Below, piece by piece: positions 8,632 to 16,864 of a stretch of 64,000 nt of DNA. Under the pieces are notes generated by a model. The model did not search any database. It was not told where the DNA came from and saw only the letters and a list, made by a program, of their open reading frames with translations. Position numbers and translations under genes: made by a program. Origin of the DNA: CAYSRJ01 sp964521865 (GTDB lineage Bacteria > Spirochaetota > B62-G9 > DRHN01); assembly GCA_964521865.1 (NCBI GenBank), contig CAZFTJ010000023.1, positions 1 through 64,000 on the forward strand. The letters run 5' to 3'. The first letter of the stretch is position 1; the number at the start of each line of letters is the position of its first letter.

Positions 8632-9648
8632 ATGCGCCTTGGAATAGCGGAAGCGTTGCGAAAAGCGATACACGATGAGATGGCGCGAGACGCCGGTGTG
8701 TTTTGTATCGGGGAGGATATCGGTATTCCGGGAGGTTACGGAGGGGCTTTCACGGTCACTTTAGGCCTTGAAAAGGATTTTCGTGAGCGTATTATCGATA
8801 CGCCGATTTCGGAGATCGGCATATTCGGCGCCGCCTGCGGCGCCGCTGTAATGGGTATGCGTCCGATAGCCGATGTACAGTACGGCGATTTTCTGCTCTG
8901 CACTATGGACCAGATCGTCGATCAGATTGCCAAACTGCGGTATATGTCAGGGGGGAGGCTCACGGTTCCGATTGTAATGCGGGCACCGGTCGGCGTGACC
9001 GGCCGAGGAGCCCAGCATGCCCAGAACCTCGAGCCGTTCTTTATAAGCTGTCCGGGAATCAAGGTTGTGGCACCGTCAACAGCCTACGATGCGTGCGGGC
9101 TCCTCCGGGCCGCGGTACGGGACGACGACCCTGTTCTGATGTTCGAGCACAAGCTGCTGTACGGGTCGAAAGGAATCAGGGCCGAATCCGGTACTGTGGA
9201 CGCATCCTCCGAGATACCCGACGAGGATTATACAGTTCCGATCGGAAAGGGTATCATCCGCCGGGAGGGAACGGATGTGACGGTTGTAGCGAGCCTTTTG
9301 ATGATGCATTTCAGTCTCGCTGCCGCCGATATGCTCGAGAAGGAAGGCGTGTCGTGCGAGGTTATCGATCCACGGACATTGTGGCCGCTCGACAGAGCGC
9401 TCATCCTGTCTTCGGTACGAAAAACGGGGCGGGCCGTTATTGTCGAAGAGTCGCCGAAACAGGGCGGCATAGGATCTGAGATCGGCATGCAGATTGCGGA
9501 GAATATACCCGATTACCTCCTTGCTCCTGTGAAGAGAATCGCCGCACCAAACACTCCTGCGCCGTTTTCTCCGGTAATGGAAAAGTTCTATGTGCCGCAG
9601 CCGGAGAGAATCGCCGGTGAGATCAGGACGCTGCTTGAGGAATATTGA
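8632..9648 (+). CDS. Dehydrogenase E1 beta subunit (AcoB/PdhB-like)
   Basis: The chosen ATG at 8632 has GGAGG seven bases upstream and gives 338 residues beginning MRLGIAEALRKAIHDEMARD; an open frame from a TTG at 8551 would add an unconvincing N-terminus. The pyrimidine-binding domain has the catalytic Glu in GEDIG and DTPISEIGIFGAACGAA. FGDF is replaced by QYGDFLLC, and the MRAPVGVTGRGAQHAQNLE stretch is typical of beta subunits. A transketolase C-terminal domain follows (EVIDPRTLWPLD, VIVEESPKQGG). It forms an alpha2beta2 E1 with the preceding gene. The gap after E1alpha is 105 bases. Confidence 0.92.
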   Translation: MRLGIAEALRKAIHDEMARDAGVFCIGEDIGIPGGYGGAFTVTLGLEKDFRERIIDTPISEIGIFGAACGAAVMGMRPIADVQYGDFLLCTMDQIVDQIAKLRYMSGGRLTVPIVMRAPVGVTGRGAQHAQNLEPFFISCPGIKVVAPSTAYDACGLLRAAVRDDDPVLMFEHKLLYGSKGIRAESGTVDASSEIPDEDYTVPIGKGIIRREGTDVTVVASLLMMHFSLAAADMLEKEGVSCEVIDPRTLWPLDRALILSSVRKTGRAVIVEESPKQGGIGSEIGMQIAENIPDYLLAPVKRIAAPNTPAPFSPVMEKFYVPQPERIAGEIRTLLEEY

Positions 9649-9666
9649 CAGGCCCGGAGATGAATC

Positions 9667-10698
9667 ATGACATCACGAGAGAGAATCATCGCTGCGCTGG
9701 AGAGAGAAGAACCCGACCGGCTTCCGAATTTCGAGTGGAAAATTTCCCGACCGTTGATCGATGCCTTCGCACCCGGAGGAACGGAGTACGATTTTATCGA
9801 AGCGGCAGGATATGACGCGGTCTGCTGCTCCCCTGCCTACAAAAAGCTCGAAATCATAGACGAAGATACATACGTGGATGAGTTCCACATTACAAGGCAT
9901 TTGACAGGCGCCGATAAATACCCGGTTTCCGTCAGCCATCCGATTACCGATATGAAATCGTTCGTGGAGTATGAGCCTCCGCCGCTGGATTCACCGATAA
10001 GATTTGAAAAGATAGACTCCGTCCTGAATAGGTACGAGGGTGAGAAAGCCGTTGTTGTCAATCTCCACGATATATTCTCCTTTCCCCGCGACCTTCTCGG
10101 GCTTGATAGATATCTCATGTCATTTATTACCGAGCCCGAGCTTGTGTGCCGAATCGTAAAATTTTCCGCCGACTACAACCTGGAGCTCGCGCAGCTCGTC
10201 CGAAAACGCGGGGTCGATATACTCGGTATCGGTGACGATCTTGCCGACAGCAGAGGCCCCTTCGTATCTCCGGATATGTTCCGGGAGTTTCTCTACCCTG
10301 AGTTCAAACGGGTGGTGCAGGGATACAAGGAGATGGGTTTTTACGTCATCAAGCACAGCGACGGGAACCTGAACCCGATACTCGACATGCTCGTCGATTC
10401 GGGAATCGACTGTCTCGACCCTATCGACCCTCTCGGCGGGATGGATATAGGACGGATAAGAGAGAAATACGGCCGGAAAATCGCACGAAAGGGCAATATA
10501 GACTGTGTGAAAACCCTCGTCGAGGGGCCTGCCGAACGGGTAAGAAAGGAAGTTGTTGAGTGCATACGGGCAGCCTCCCCCGGCGGAGGCCATATCATCT
10601 CGTCGAGCAATTCACTTCACGCAGGGATAGATCCCGACCTTTACCGGGTAATGCTTGAAACAGTTGAGGAGAACGGCACATATCCGATACGGGTTTGA
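9667..10698 (+). CDS. Uroporphyrinogen decarboxylase-family methyltransferase-like protein (first copy)
   Basis: This 343-residue TIM-barrel protein begins MTSRERIIAALEREEPDRLP, the usual opening of UroD-family (MtaA/MtbA-like) corrinoid:acceptor methyltransferases. In MtaA the zinc site uses an HxC motif and a later Cys; here the equivalents read KHSDGNLNP and SSSNSLH, with Asp and Ser in place of Cys. GNIDCVK and LDPIDPLGGMD are also conserved family segments. The protein probably transfers methyl groups to or from a corrinoid protein, with a changed or absent zinc site. It follows E1beta by 18 bases with a GGAG site, so it is in the same operon. Confidence 0.85.
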   Translation: MTSRERIIAALEREEPDRLPNFEWKISRPLIDAFAPGGTEYDFIEAAGYDAVCCSPAYKKLEIIDEDTYVDEFHITRHLTGADKYPVSVSHPITDMKSFVEYEPPPLDSPIRFEKIDSVLNRYEGEKAVVVNLHDIFSFPRDLLGLDRYLMSFITEPELVCRIVKFSADYNLELAQLVRKRGVDILGIGDDLADSRGPFVSPDMFREFLYPEFKRVVQGYKEMGFYVIKHSDGNLNPILDMLVDSGIDCLDPIDPLGGMDIGRIREKYGRKIARKGNIDCVKTLVEGPAERVRKEVVECIRAASPGGGHIISSSNSLHAGIDPDLYRVMLETVEENGTYPIRV

Positions 10699-10729
10699 AA
10701 GTGTGTGTATTTCACCGTGTATGGACTAA

Positions 10730-10772
10730 CCCCGTTTGTATGCTGCAGAGAACAAGCCGCATGACGGCGGCA
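10730..10772 (-). repeat. Copy of dispersed intergenic hairpin repeat
   Basis: On the minus strand this starts TGCCGCCGTCATGCGGCTTG and continues TTCTCTGCAGCAT, then ACGGGG. It aligns with the start of copies at 29818, 37164 (minus) and 14152. The first 18 bases fold as GCCGC..GCGGC. It lies in the gap between two UroD-family genes. Confidence 0.6.
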
Positions 10773-10787
10773 TTAATTCGAAATGTA

Positions 10788-10815
10788 TTGACTGCTGCGG
10801 TGTTTGTTGTAGAGT
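10788..10815 (+). promoter_or_regulatory. Possible sigma-70 type promoter before the UroD-corrinoid fusion gene
   Basis: TTGACT and TAGAGT are separated by 16 bases and lie 54 bases upstream of the ATG at 10869. A promoter here would give the second half of the island its own start. Support is from the two short boxes only. Confidence 0.35.
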
Positions 10816-10868
10816 AATGAAGCCGGGTACGTACACCGGCGGTATAATCGAGAAACAGGAGGATTCCG

Positions 10869-12710
10869 ATGAGTTTTGAGCCGTATAGAGGTGAGCCTGA
10901 TATCAACAGGCTGCTTGACGCTTTCAAGCGTAGAAGAATCGACAGGGTACCGAATTTCGATGTGCTCGTCGAGGACAAACATGTTGAACAGATGCTGGGC
11001 CGTTATGCAGGAAATACACTTGCAATAGGCGGCGACCCTGCCAAAGGAGTGGAGGAATCCGAGGGCGCGAGACCCATGCACCCTGAGGACTACATCGAGC
11101 TGTGTAAAATCATCGGTCAGGATGCAATCATCGTTGAGGCGATATGGACTCCGTTCAAACAGAAAAAGGGTGACGGCTCCATAGGTCTTGCGGCAGACAG
11201 GAGCATTAAAAACAGAAAAGACTTTGAACAGAGGTTGATACCGCCCTCCGAGGATGACATAGAGGAAAAAATGCAGTACGTGCGCGAGTACAGACAGGCG
11301 CTCGAAAAATCGGATACGAATATGGGTTTCTGTGTGCTCATCGCCGCCTATTTTCAGACCCTGTACGAGTTCGTGATCGGTCTTGAGGACTGTATGACAA
11401 TCGTGTACAGGGACAGGGATTTCATCGAGGAGCTTCTCGAGATCAGCACCCGGTACTGGGTGAAGTTCGTGAAGCGGGCTGTTGAAGAGGGGGTTGATTT
11501 CGTCTGGCCTGCGGACGATGTGGCGTTCAAAACCGGACTTTTTCTGCCTCCGGATATAATGAAGGAGTTGTGGCTTCCGCATCTCAGGCGCATCATCGAA
11601 CCTGCGCTGAACGCCGGCAAACCCGTCATGTTCCATTCGGACGGAAAAATCGACGACATCGTTCCCTGGCTCATCGACATCGGGGTGGACTGCATTCATC
11701 CGATGGATCCCTACGGCATCGATTACCGGGAATATAAGAAGAAGTTCGGAAGAAATGTCTGCCTTGCCGGCAATATCGATGTCGAGTTTCCGCTTGCCCA
11801 CGGTACGCCGGAGGATGTCGAGAAGGACGTGAAAAAGCACATGGAGGTGATGAAACCGGGCGGCGGGTATGTCGCTGCATGCAGCCACAGCATCGTCAAC
11901 TATATTCCCCATGAAAATTACCAGGCGATGATCAATGCAATTCATCGGTACGGGGCGTATGATGATGAGAGACTCTGGGCGGTTGCGGGAGAAGATGCTC
12001 AGGAGGTGAAGGAAACACGCAGGGCTGGGGAGCTTCATGCGCCTCCGGAGAAGAAAATTCGGGAAAAGGTGCTGCAAAAGATTTTCAATGCCGTGTATCA
12101 TGGAGAGCAGTCTCTGGTCGGGAAAGCGGTTGAAGAAGCACTGAACCGGGGTTTTGAGGCAGTCGACATTATTGACGGTGCAATGGCCCCGGCAATCAGG
12201 CAGGTGGGCGAAGAATTTTCAACAGGTGAGCTTTTCCTCCCGGACCTCATCCTCGCGGCAAATACCATGCAGGAGGCGATGAAGCTTTTGACTCCCTTTC
12301 TTGAAAAGAGCAGGAAGAAAGTCAGCAAGGGGAAGGTGGTTATCGGAACGATCAAAGGGGATCTCCACGACATAGGTAAGAACATGGTCATCGCCCTTCT
12401 CAAGGGAAACGGATTCGAGGTTGTTGACCTCGGCATCGATAATGCCCCTGAAGACTTTGTGCGCGCGGTGAAAAGGTACAAGCCTGACGTGGTAGGGTAC
12501 TCCGGCCTTCTTACAACGACATTGAGCGGCATACCGGAGCAATTAGATTTGTTGCAAAAGGAGGGATTACGTGATACAGTGCTTACAATCGTCGGGGGAG
12601 CGCCGGTTACCGAAGAGTTCGCGCGGAGAAACCGCGTAGACCTGTACGGAAAGGACGCCAACGAGGCGGTGAAGGTAATCGAGCGGGCGCTTGCAGACAG
12701 GAAGCTTTGA
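10869..12710 (+). CDS. UroD-family methyltransferase fused to a corrinoid (B12)-binding protein
   Basis: This 613-residue protein joins two modules that are usually separate. Residues 1 to about 375 are a UroD-type TIM barrel (GKPVMFHSDGKIDDIVPWL, HPMDPYGIDY, LAGNIDVEF). Residues about 395-490 form the four-helix cap of MtbC/MetH-type corrinoid proteins (GEEFSTGELFLPDLILAAN). Residues about 490-613 are the Rossmann B12 domain with the cobalt-ligand motif GDLHDIGKNMV (Asp498, His500, Gly503) and GYSGLLTTTL and VGGAPV. The single chain would carry a methyl-cobamide and its methyltransferase together. A linker of about 40 charged residues connects them. It stands 170 bases after the first UroD gene and opens a run leading to the sugar importer. 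Confidence 0.92.
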   Translation: MSFEPYRGEPDINRLLDAFKRRRIDRVPNFDVLVEDKHVEQMLGRYAGNTLAIGGDPAKGVEESEGARPMHPEDYIELCKIIGQDAIIVEAIWTPFKQKKGDGSIGLAADRSIKNRKDFEQRLIPPSEDDIEEKMQYVREYRQALEKSDTNMGFCVLIAAYFQTLYEFVIGLEDCMTIVYRDRDFIEELLEISTRYWVKFVKRAVEEGVDFVWPADDVAFKTGLFLPPDIMKELWLPHLRRIIEPALNAGKPVMFHSDGKIDDIVPWLIDIGVDCIHPMDPYGIDYREYKKKFGRNVCLAGNIDVEFPLAHGTPEDVEKDVKKHMEVMKPGGGYVAACSHSIVNYIPHENYQAMINAIHRYGAYDDERLWAVAGEDAQEVKETRRAGELHAPPEKKIREKVLQKIFNAVYHGEQSLVGKAVEEALNRGFEAVDIIDGAMAPAIRQVGEEFSTGELFLPDLILAANTMQEAMKLLTPFLEKSRKKVSKGKVVIGTIKGDLHDIGKNMVIALLKGNGFEVVDLGIDNAPEDFVRAVKRYKPDVVGYSGLLTTTLSGIPEQLDLLQKEGLRDTVLTIVGGAPVTEEFARRNRVDLYGKDANEAVKVIERALADRKL

Positions 12711-12979
12711 TCGATAAAACCACAGGTACGTACAGTTTCAATTTTAAAAGTAAAAACGGACGCTTGTCGTATGGTTTTTACCTGTGGGATGTATATGGTG
12801 GGCAGTTGAACCAAAATAGGTCGGTTTAGCCTAAGAATTCTGGTACATAATTAAAATATACCGCTTTGCCAGACAAGGATACAAATGGATAAAACCATAA
12901 TGCAGGAAAGTGAGGTGATAAAAGGCCAAACAGCATACAGTATTTTGAGTTTAAAAATACAAACCAAGGAGGTTGGTCC

Positions 12980-14089
12980 ATGCGAAAGGCATTAACAGTG
13001 TTGATCGTGCTGACATTCGCGTTCAGCGCAGGAGTTCTTTTCGCCGGAGGCGGCGGCAAGGAAGCTGCGGCTCCCGAAAAGAAGGGGATGGCGGAAGAAT
13101 CAAAGGAGTATGTGGCGGAAAAGGGCCTGTACGACACCTTTGAGAATTACAGAGAGTATGCCAAGAAGGAGCAGCCCTATCCCGGGTCTCCCGGAAAAGG
13201 CAAGAAGCTCGGGTTTGCGAACATCTTCGGTACGCTTCCATTCTGCATCGATGTTGAAAAGAACATCGTCAAACAGGGAGAGCTTGCCGGTTTCTCAAAG
13301 GCGGACATGATAATCATGGACAACCAGTACGATTCGGTAATCGGACTGAAGAATGCCGATATCATGCTCTCCAAGCACCCCGATTTCTTCATCGAGTTTC
13401 AGTCAGACGCAAAGGTAAACAACGTCGTTGCCCAGAAGTTCGGTGCTGCAGGAATTCCGATTCTGGCCATAGATGTGCCGGTGCCCGGTGCGCCGTTCAT
13501 GGGCGTAAACAACTGGAAGGTGGCCATCATGGGTGGTCAGTACATGGCCAAGCTGATCAAGGAGCAGTGGGGCGGCTGGGATGCAGTCGACATGGTCGTT
13601 CTGCTCCAGATGCCAGCAGGCGGAGATGTAACCATGCTCAGGTCAGAGGGCTTTGCTGCGGCACTGGTGGATGAGTTCGGTCCAGAAGCGGAGGATAAGA
13701 TTGTGCGTGCAGACGGTGGAATGGGGCAGTCCGAGCAGGCAAAGGCTGCCATGGACGACGTGCTCGCAGCCCACCCGGAAGCAAAGAAGATAGCGCTCAC
13801 CTCGATAAACGAGGAGACAATGGCCGGCGCCATTGCCGCATTGCAGGGTGCGGGCCGCTGGGATCCGAACGACATCATCATTATTACGCTCGGTGTGGAC
13901 GATCTCGGGAAGTCCCAGATCAGAGACGGGCTGAGCGACGCGGGTATCGCGTTCTTCCCTGAGCACTACGGCGAGTATGTCATACCTGCGGTATGCGCAA
14001 TGCTGGAAGGACAGGCGGTGCCGCCGTGGATCTATGTGGAGAACGAGGTTATAACCAAGGATAATATCGATCAATTTTATCCTGAGTAG
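12980..14089 (+). CDS. Ribose-type ABC transporter periplasmic sugar-binding protein
   Basis: This 369-residue protein has a signal peptide (MRKALTVLIVLTFAFSAGVLFAG) followed by GGGGKEAAAPEKKG, a flexible stretch common after signal peptides in spirochaete binding proteins. No lipobox Cys is seen. The rest is a periplasmic-binding-protein fold of the RbsB class (LGFANIFGTLPFCIDVEKNI, GIPILAIDVPVPGAPFMGVN, ALTSINEETMAGAIAAL). It delivers a sugar or sugar-like ligand to the RbsA/RbsC-type proteins that follow. A strong site (AAGGAGG) precedes the ATG. A hairpin after its stop probably sets its expression above that of the downstream genes. Confidence 0.93.
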   Translation: MRKALTVLIVLTFAFSAGVLFAGGGGKEAAAPEKKGMAEESKEYVAEKGLYDTFENYREYAKKEQPYPGSPGKGKKLGFANIFGTLPFCIDVEKNIVKQGELAGFSKADMIIMDNQYDSVIGLKNADIMLSKHPDFFIEFQSDAKVNNVVAQKFGAAGIPILAIDVPVPGAPFMGVNNWKVAIMGGQYMAKLIKEQWGGWDAVDMVVLLQMPAGGDVTMLRSEGFAAALVDEFGPEAEDKIVRADGGMGQSEQAKAAMDDVLAAHPEAKKIALTSINEETMAGAIAALQGAGRWDPNDIIIITLGVDDLGKSQIRDGLSDAGIAFFPEHYGEYVIPAVCAMLEGQAVPPWIYVENEVITKDNIDQFYPE

Positions 14090-14112
14090 ATCGGGGACAA
14101 TAAAAACATGAT

Positions 14113-14134
14113 GCCGGGTGCACGTGCGCCCGGC
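14113..14134 (+). terminator. Hairpin after the binding-protein gene, likely attenuating terminator
   Basis: GCCGGG and CCCGGC enclose an inner GTGCAC-like stem, giving a G+C-rich hairpin 24 bases after the stop, followed by AATATTTATA rather than a clean T run. In sugar ABC operons such structures often reduce read-through to the ATPase and permease genes. Confidence 0.5.
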
Positions 14135-14151
14135 AATATTTATACCGGTAA

Positions 14152-14223
14152 TGCCGCCGATGGGAGGTATGTTATTCGCAGCATTCAAGCGGGGGTTGTG
14201 TCCGCTTGACCGGATGTTCTGTC
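14152..14223 (+). repeat. Copy of dispersed intergenic hairpin repeat
   Basis: It begins TGCCGCCGATGGGAGGTATG and keeps the family pattern: ATGTT, TTCGCAGCAT, GCGGGG and GTGTCCGCTTGACCGG. These line up with TGTTCTCCGCGATATGCA, GCGGGG and CTCAACTGG of the copy at 29818. The 5' hairpin is degenerate here. It occupies the 226-base gap between the binding-protein and ATPase genes. Confidence 0.55.
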
Positions 14224-14315
14224 CAGCGCGAAACGGTGGATAGCACATTCATGTGCGTGTACCGGAGGCACTATTCAGACGTACGGCATTCGGACAATAA
14301 ATCGGGGTTGAGGGT

Positions 14316-15803
14316 ATGGACAATAGACTGCTGGAGATGAAGAGCATTACCAAACGTTTTCCAGGAGTGCTTGCCCTAGAGAGGGTGAGTTTCGACCTGA
14401 AAAAGGGCGAGGTGCACGGCCTGCTCGGTGAAAACGGCGCCGGTAAATCGACCCTCATCAAGATACTTGCCGGTGATTATTCAAAGGATGAGGGCGATAT
14501 CGTTATTAACGGAGAAAAAGCGGAATTCTATACTCCCTCGGATTCACAGAGCAGGGGCATCAGCGTCATCTATCAGGAGCTCAACACCCTCGACACGCTG
14601 ACCGTGGCTGAAAATATTTTTGTCGGCAACCTGCCGAAAAAGAAGCGTTTGAAAACCATAGACTGGAAAACCCTCAACAGAAATGCGAAAACCGTGTTGG
14701 CCAGGATGCTCGTCAGTATAAATCCGCGACGCATTGTCGGGGACCTCACGGTGCACGAAAAGCAGATTGTCGAAATTGCAAAGGCGATCTACAAGGATGC
14801 AAAGATACTCGTTATGGATGAGCCGACTGCAGCACTTGGTGAAAAGGATACGGTTTCATTGTTTAATATTATTAGAAGCCTGAAACTGCAGGATGTCGGC
14901 GTTATATATATCTCCCACAGGCTCAAGGAGGTCTTCGAGATCACCGACAGGGTAACGGTGCTTCGTGACGGCAGGTTGATCGGCACTGAAGTAACGGCTG
15001 AAACGAACCGGGACAGGCTCATCACCATGATGGTCGGCCGTGAGCTGAAAGATATGTACCCCAAGCGGGATGTGCCGATCGGTAAAACCCTCATCGAGGT
15101 GCGCAGTCTCACGATCAAGGGTATAATCGAGGATATCAATTTCGATGTGAGAGAGGGGGAAATCCTGGGTCTATTCGGGCTTCTCGGGTCCGGAAGACAA
15201 AATATCGTCCGTGCGCTCTACGGAATAGATGAAATGGACGGCGGTACGGTCAAGATAAACGGATCACCGGTATTCATAGACACGCCGGCGCAGGCTCTCC
15301 GGCACAACATCGGTTTCATGCCGATAGACAGAAAGATTGAAGGCCTGGCTCTGGCAATGCCCGTTTTCAGCAATATCACTATGGCGCATATAGATGAGCT
15401 CGGCAAGGGATACTTTATCAACAGAGACCTTGAAATGGAGCAGTCGATGAGATGGGTGAACGATGTCAACATCAAAACTCCTTCACTTGAAACCGAGGTG
15501 AACTCCCTTTCAGGAGGAAATCAGCAGAAGATAGTACTCGCAAAACTTCTTGAAACGGGCTCGAAGATATTTATCATGAACGAGCCGACACGGGGAATCG
15601 ATGTGGGCGCCAAGGTCGATATATACCAGATGATGGAAAATCTCTGTGAAAAGGGCGCCGGAGTAATCATGATATCGTCCGAGCTTCCAGAGGTGCTCGC
15701 AATGTCCGATCGGATCATTACCATATCTCAGGGCAGAATGACAGGTGAGTTTACGAGGCAGGAAGCGACACAGGAAAAACTGCTTCATGCAGCGACGGTA
15801 TAG
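14316..15803 (+). CDS. Ribose-type ABC transporter ATP-binding protein (two ABC domains)
   Basis: This 495-residue protein contains two ABC domains in tandem, as in RbsA/MglA. The first has a canonical Walker A (GENGAGKSTLIK) and Walker B (ILVMDEPTAALGE), but a weak signature (LTVHEKQIVEIAKAI). The second has a degenerate Walker A (GLLGSGRQNIVRALYG), a canonical signature (LSGGNQQKIVLAKLL) and a Walker B with Asn for Asp (IFIMNEPTRGIDVGAK). Loss of the second P-loop is normal in this family; the Asn is less usual. It powers import of the ligand bound by the protein encoded upstream. It lies ten bases before the first permease gene. Confidence 0.95.
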   Translation: MDNRLLEMKSITKRFPGVLALERVSFDLKKGEVHGLLGENGAGKSTLIKILAGDYSKDEGDIVINGEKAEFYTPSDSQSRGISVIYQELNTLDTLTVAENIFVGNLPKKKRLKTIDWKTLNRNAKTVLARMLVSINPRRIVGDLTVHEKQIVEIAKAIYKDAKILVMDEPTAALGEKDTVSLFNIIRSLKLQDVGVIYISHRLKEVFEITDRVTVLRDGRLIGTEVTAETNRDRLITMMVGRELKDMYPKRDVPIGKTLIEVRSLTIKGIIEDINFDVREGEILGLFGLLGSGRQNIVRALYGIDEMDGGTVKINGSPVFIDTPAQALRHNIGFMPIDRKIEGLALAMPVFSNITMAHIDELGKGYFINRDLEMEQSMRWVNDVNIKTPSLETEVNSLSGGNQQKIVLAKLLETGSKIFIMNEPTRGIDVGAKVDIYQMMENLCEKGAGVIMISSELPEVLAMSDRIITISQGRMTGEFTRQEATQEKLLHAATV

Positions 15804-15812
15804 GGGTAAGAG

Positions 15813-16793
15813 ATGGCAAAAGGTACGACTGCCGAGACCGCTCAGGGTGAAAAACAGAGGGCGAGGCTGTCGAGCACCACGATACTTTTCATGTTTCTTG
15901 TGGTGATGGTTGCTTCGTTTGCCGCATTGAGCAAGGATTTCTACTCGGTATACAATCTGTCCTCCATGCTGACGAATATTTCCTTCAGCGGCATTGTTGC
16001 GGGAACCCTGACCCTTGTGATGATCATGGGCGGACTCGATATTTCTATCGGCGGTAATATCGCGCTTACCTCATGTCTCGTTGCGTATCTATATAACATG
16101 GAAAATCCGCCGAATATTGCGCTCATCGTTCTGATCGGCCTTCTCCTGGGAGCTGCAATAGGCACCTTCAACGGTTTTATAATTACACGGCTCGATCTCA
16201 ATCCGATTATTACGACGCTCGGGACAATGGCAATGACGCGCGGCATGGGGTATGTTCTCACCAAAAGCAGGTCCATTCTCATAATGGAGAATGTCGTCGG
16301 GTTCATCGGGAGAGGGTCGATCGCGAAAATTCCTTTTCCGCTTATCCTCTTCGGTGTTATATACGCTATTCTCTCCGTTGTCATGGCGAGATCCAAATTC
16401 GGCAGGAAGATATACTGTATCGGGTCGAACCAGGAGGCGGCGCGGCTCTCAGGCATAAATATAAACAGGGTGAAGTTTATAACGTATCTTGTGAGTGGAA
16501 TAGCAGCATCGCTGAGCGGGTTGATTCTTACCGGTCAGACGGCAGTCGGTATGCCGCAGCATGCAAACGGCAGTGAGCTCGACGTCATCACTGCAGTGCT
16601 TATGGGAGGAACATCCCTTGCGGGCGGGAAGGGGAGCGTGCTCGGAACGCTTGCCGGCGTTCTTATACTCGGCGTGCTCTACAACGGGTTCACCATGATC
16701 GGGTTCAGGTACGTCCATATCAGGGTATTCCAGGGAGCGATTCTGATACTCGTTGTTTCGCTGTATGAAGTAAGAGACAGGAGGCGCTACTGA
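15813..16793 (+). CDS. Ribose-type ABC transporter permease (first)
   Basis: This 326-residue membrane protein of the RbsC (BPD_transp_2) family has about eight to ten hydrophobic segments. The family stretches are TLVMIMGGLDISIGG, LNPIITTLGTMAMTRG, VYCIGSNQEAARLSGI-like (YCIGSNQEAARLSGINI), and AVLMGGTSLAGGKGSVLGTL. It pairs with the second permease to form the channel under the ATPase. The start has a GGGGTAAG site. The 71 bases to the next gene carry no clear feature. Confidence 0.94.
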   Translation: MAKGTTAETAQGEKQRARLSSTTILFMFLVVMVASFAALSKDFYSVYNLSSMLTNISFSGIVAGTLTLVMIMGGLDISIGGNIALTSCLVAYLYNMENPPNIALIVLIGLLLGAAIGTFNGFIITRLDLNPIITTLGTMAMTRGMGYVLTKSRSILIMENVVGFIGRGSIAKIPFPLILFGVIYAILSVVMARSKFGRKIYCIGSNQEAARLSGININRVKFITYLVSGIAASLSGLILTGQTAVGMPQHANGSELDVITAVLMGGTSLAGGKGSVLGTLAGVLILGVLYNGFTMIGFRYVHIRVFQGAILILVVSLYEVRDRRRY

Positions 16794-16864
16794 GTTACGG
16801 GTCGTAATCCGGATTTCAGGATAACCTGAATTATCCGGATGCTCCGCGGATTGAGAGGAATAGA

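Noticed and set aside
10773..12101. 442-codon minus-strand open frame
   Set aside because: It mirrors the UroD-corrinoid fusion gene, whose motifs are clear on the plus strand.
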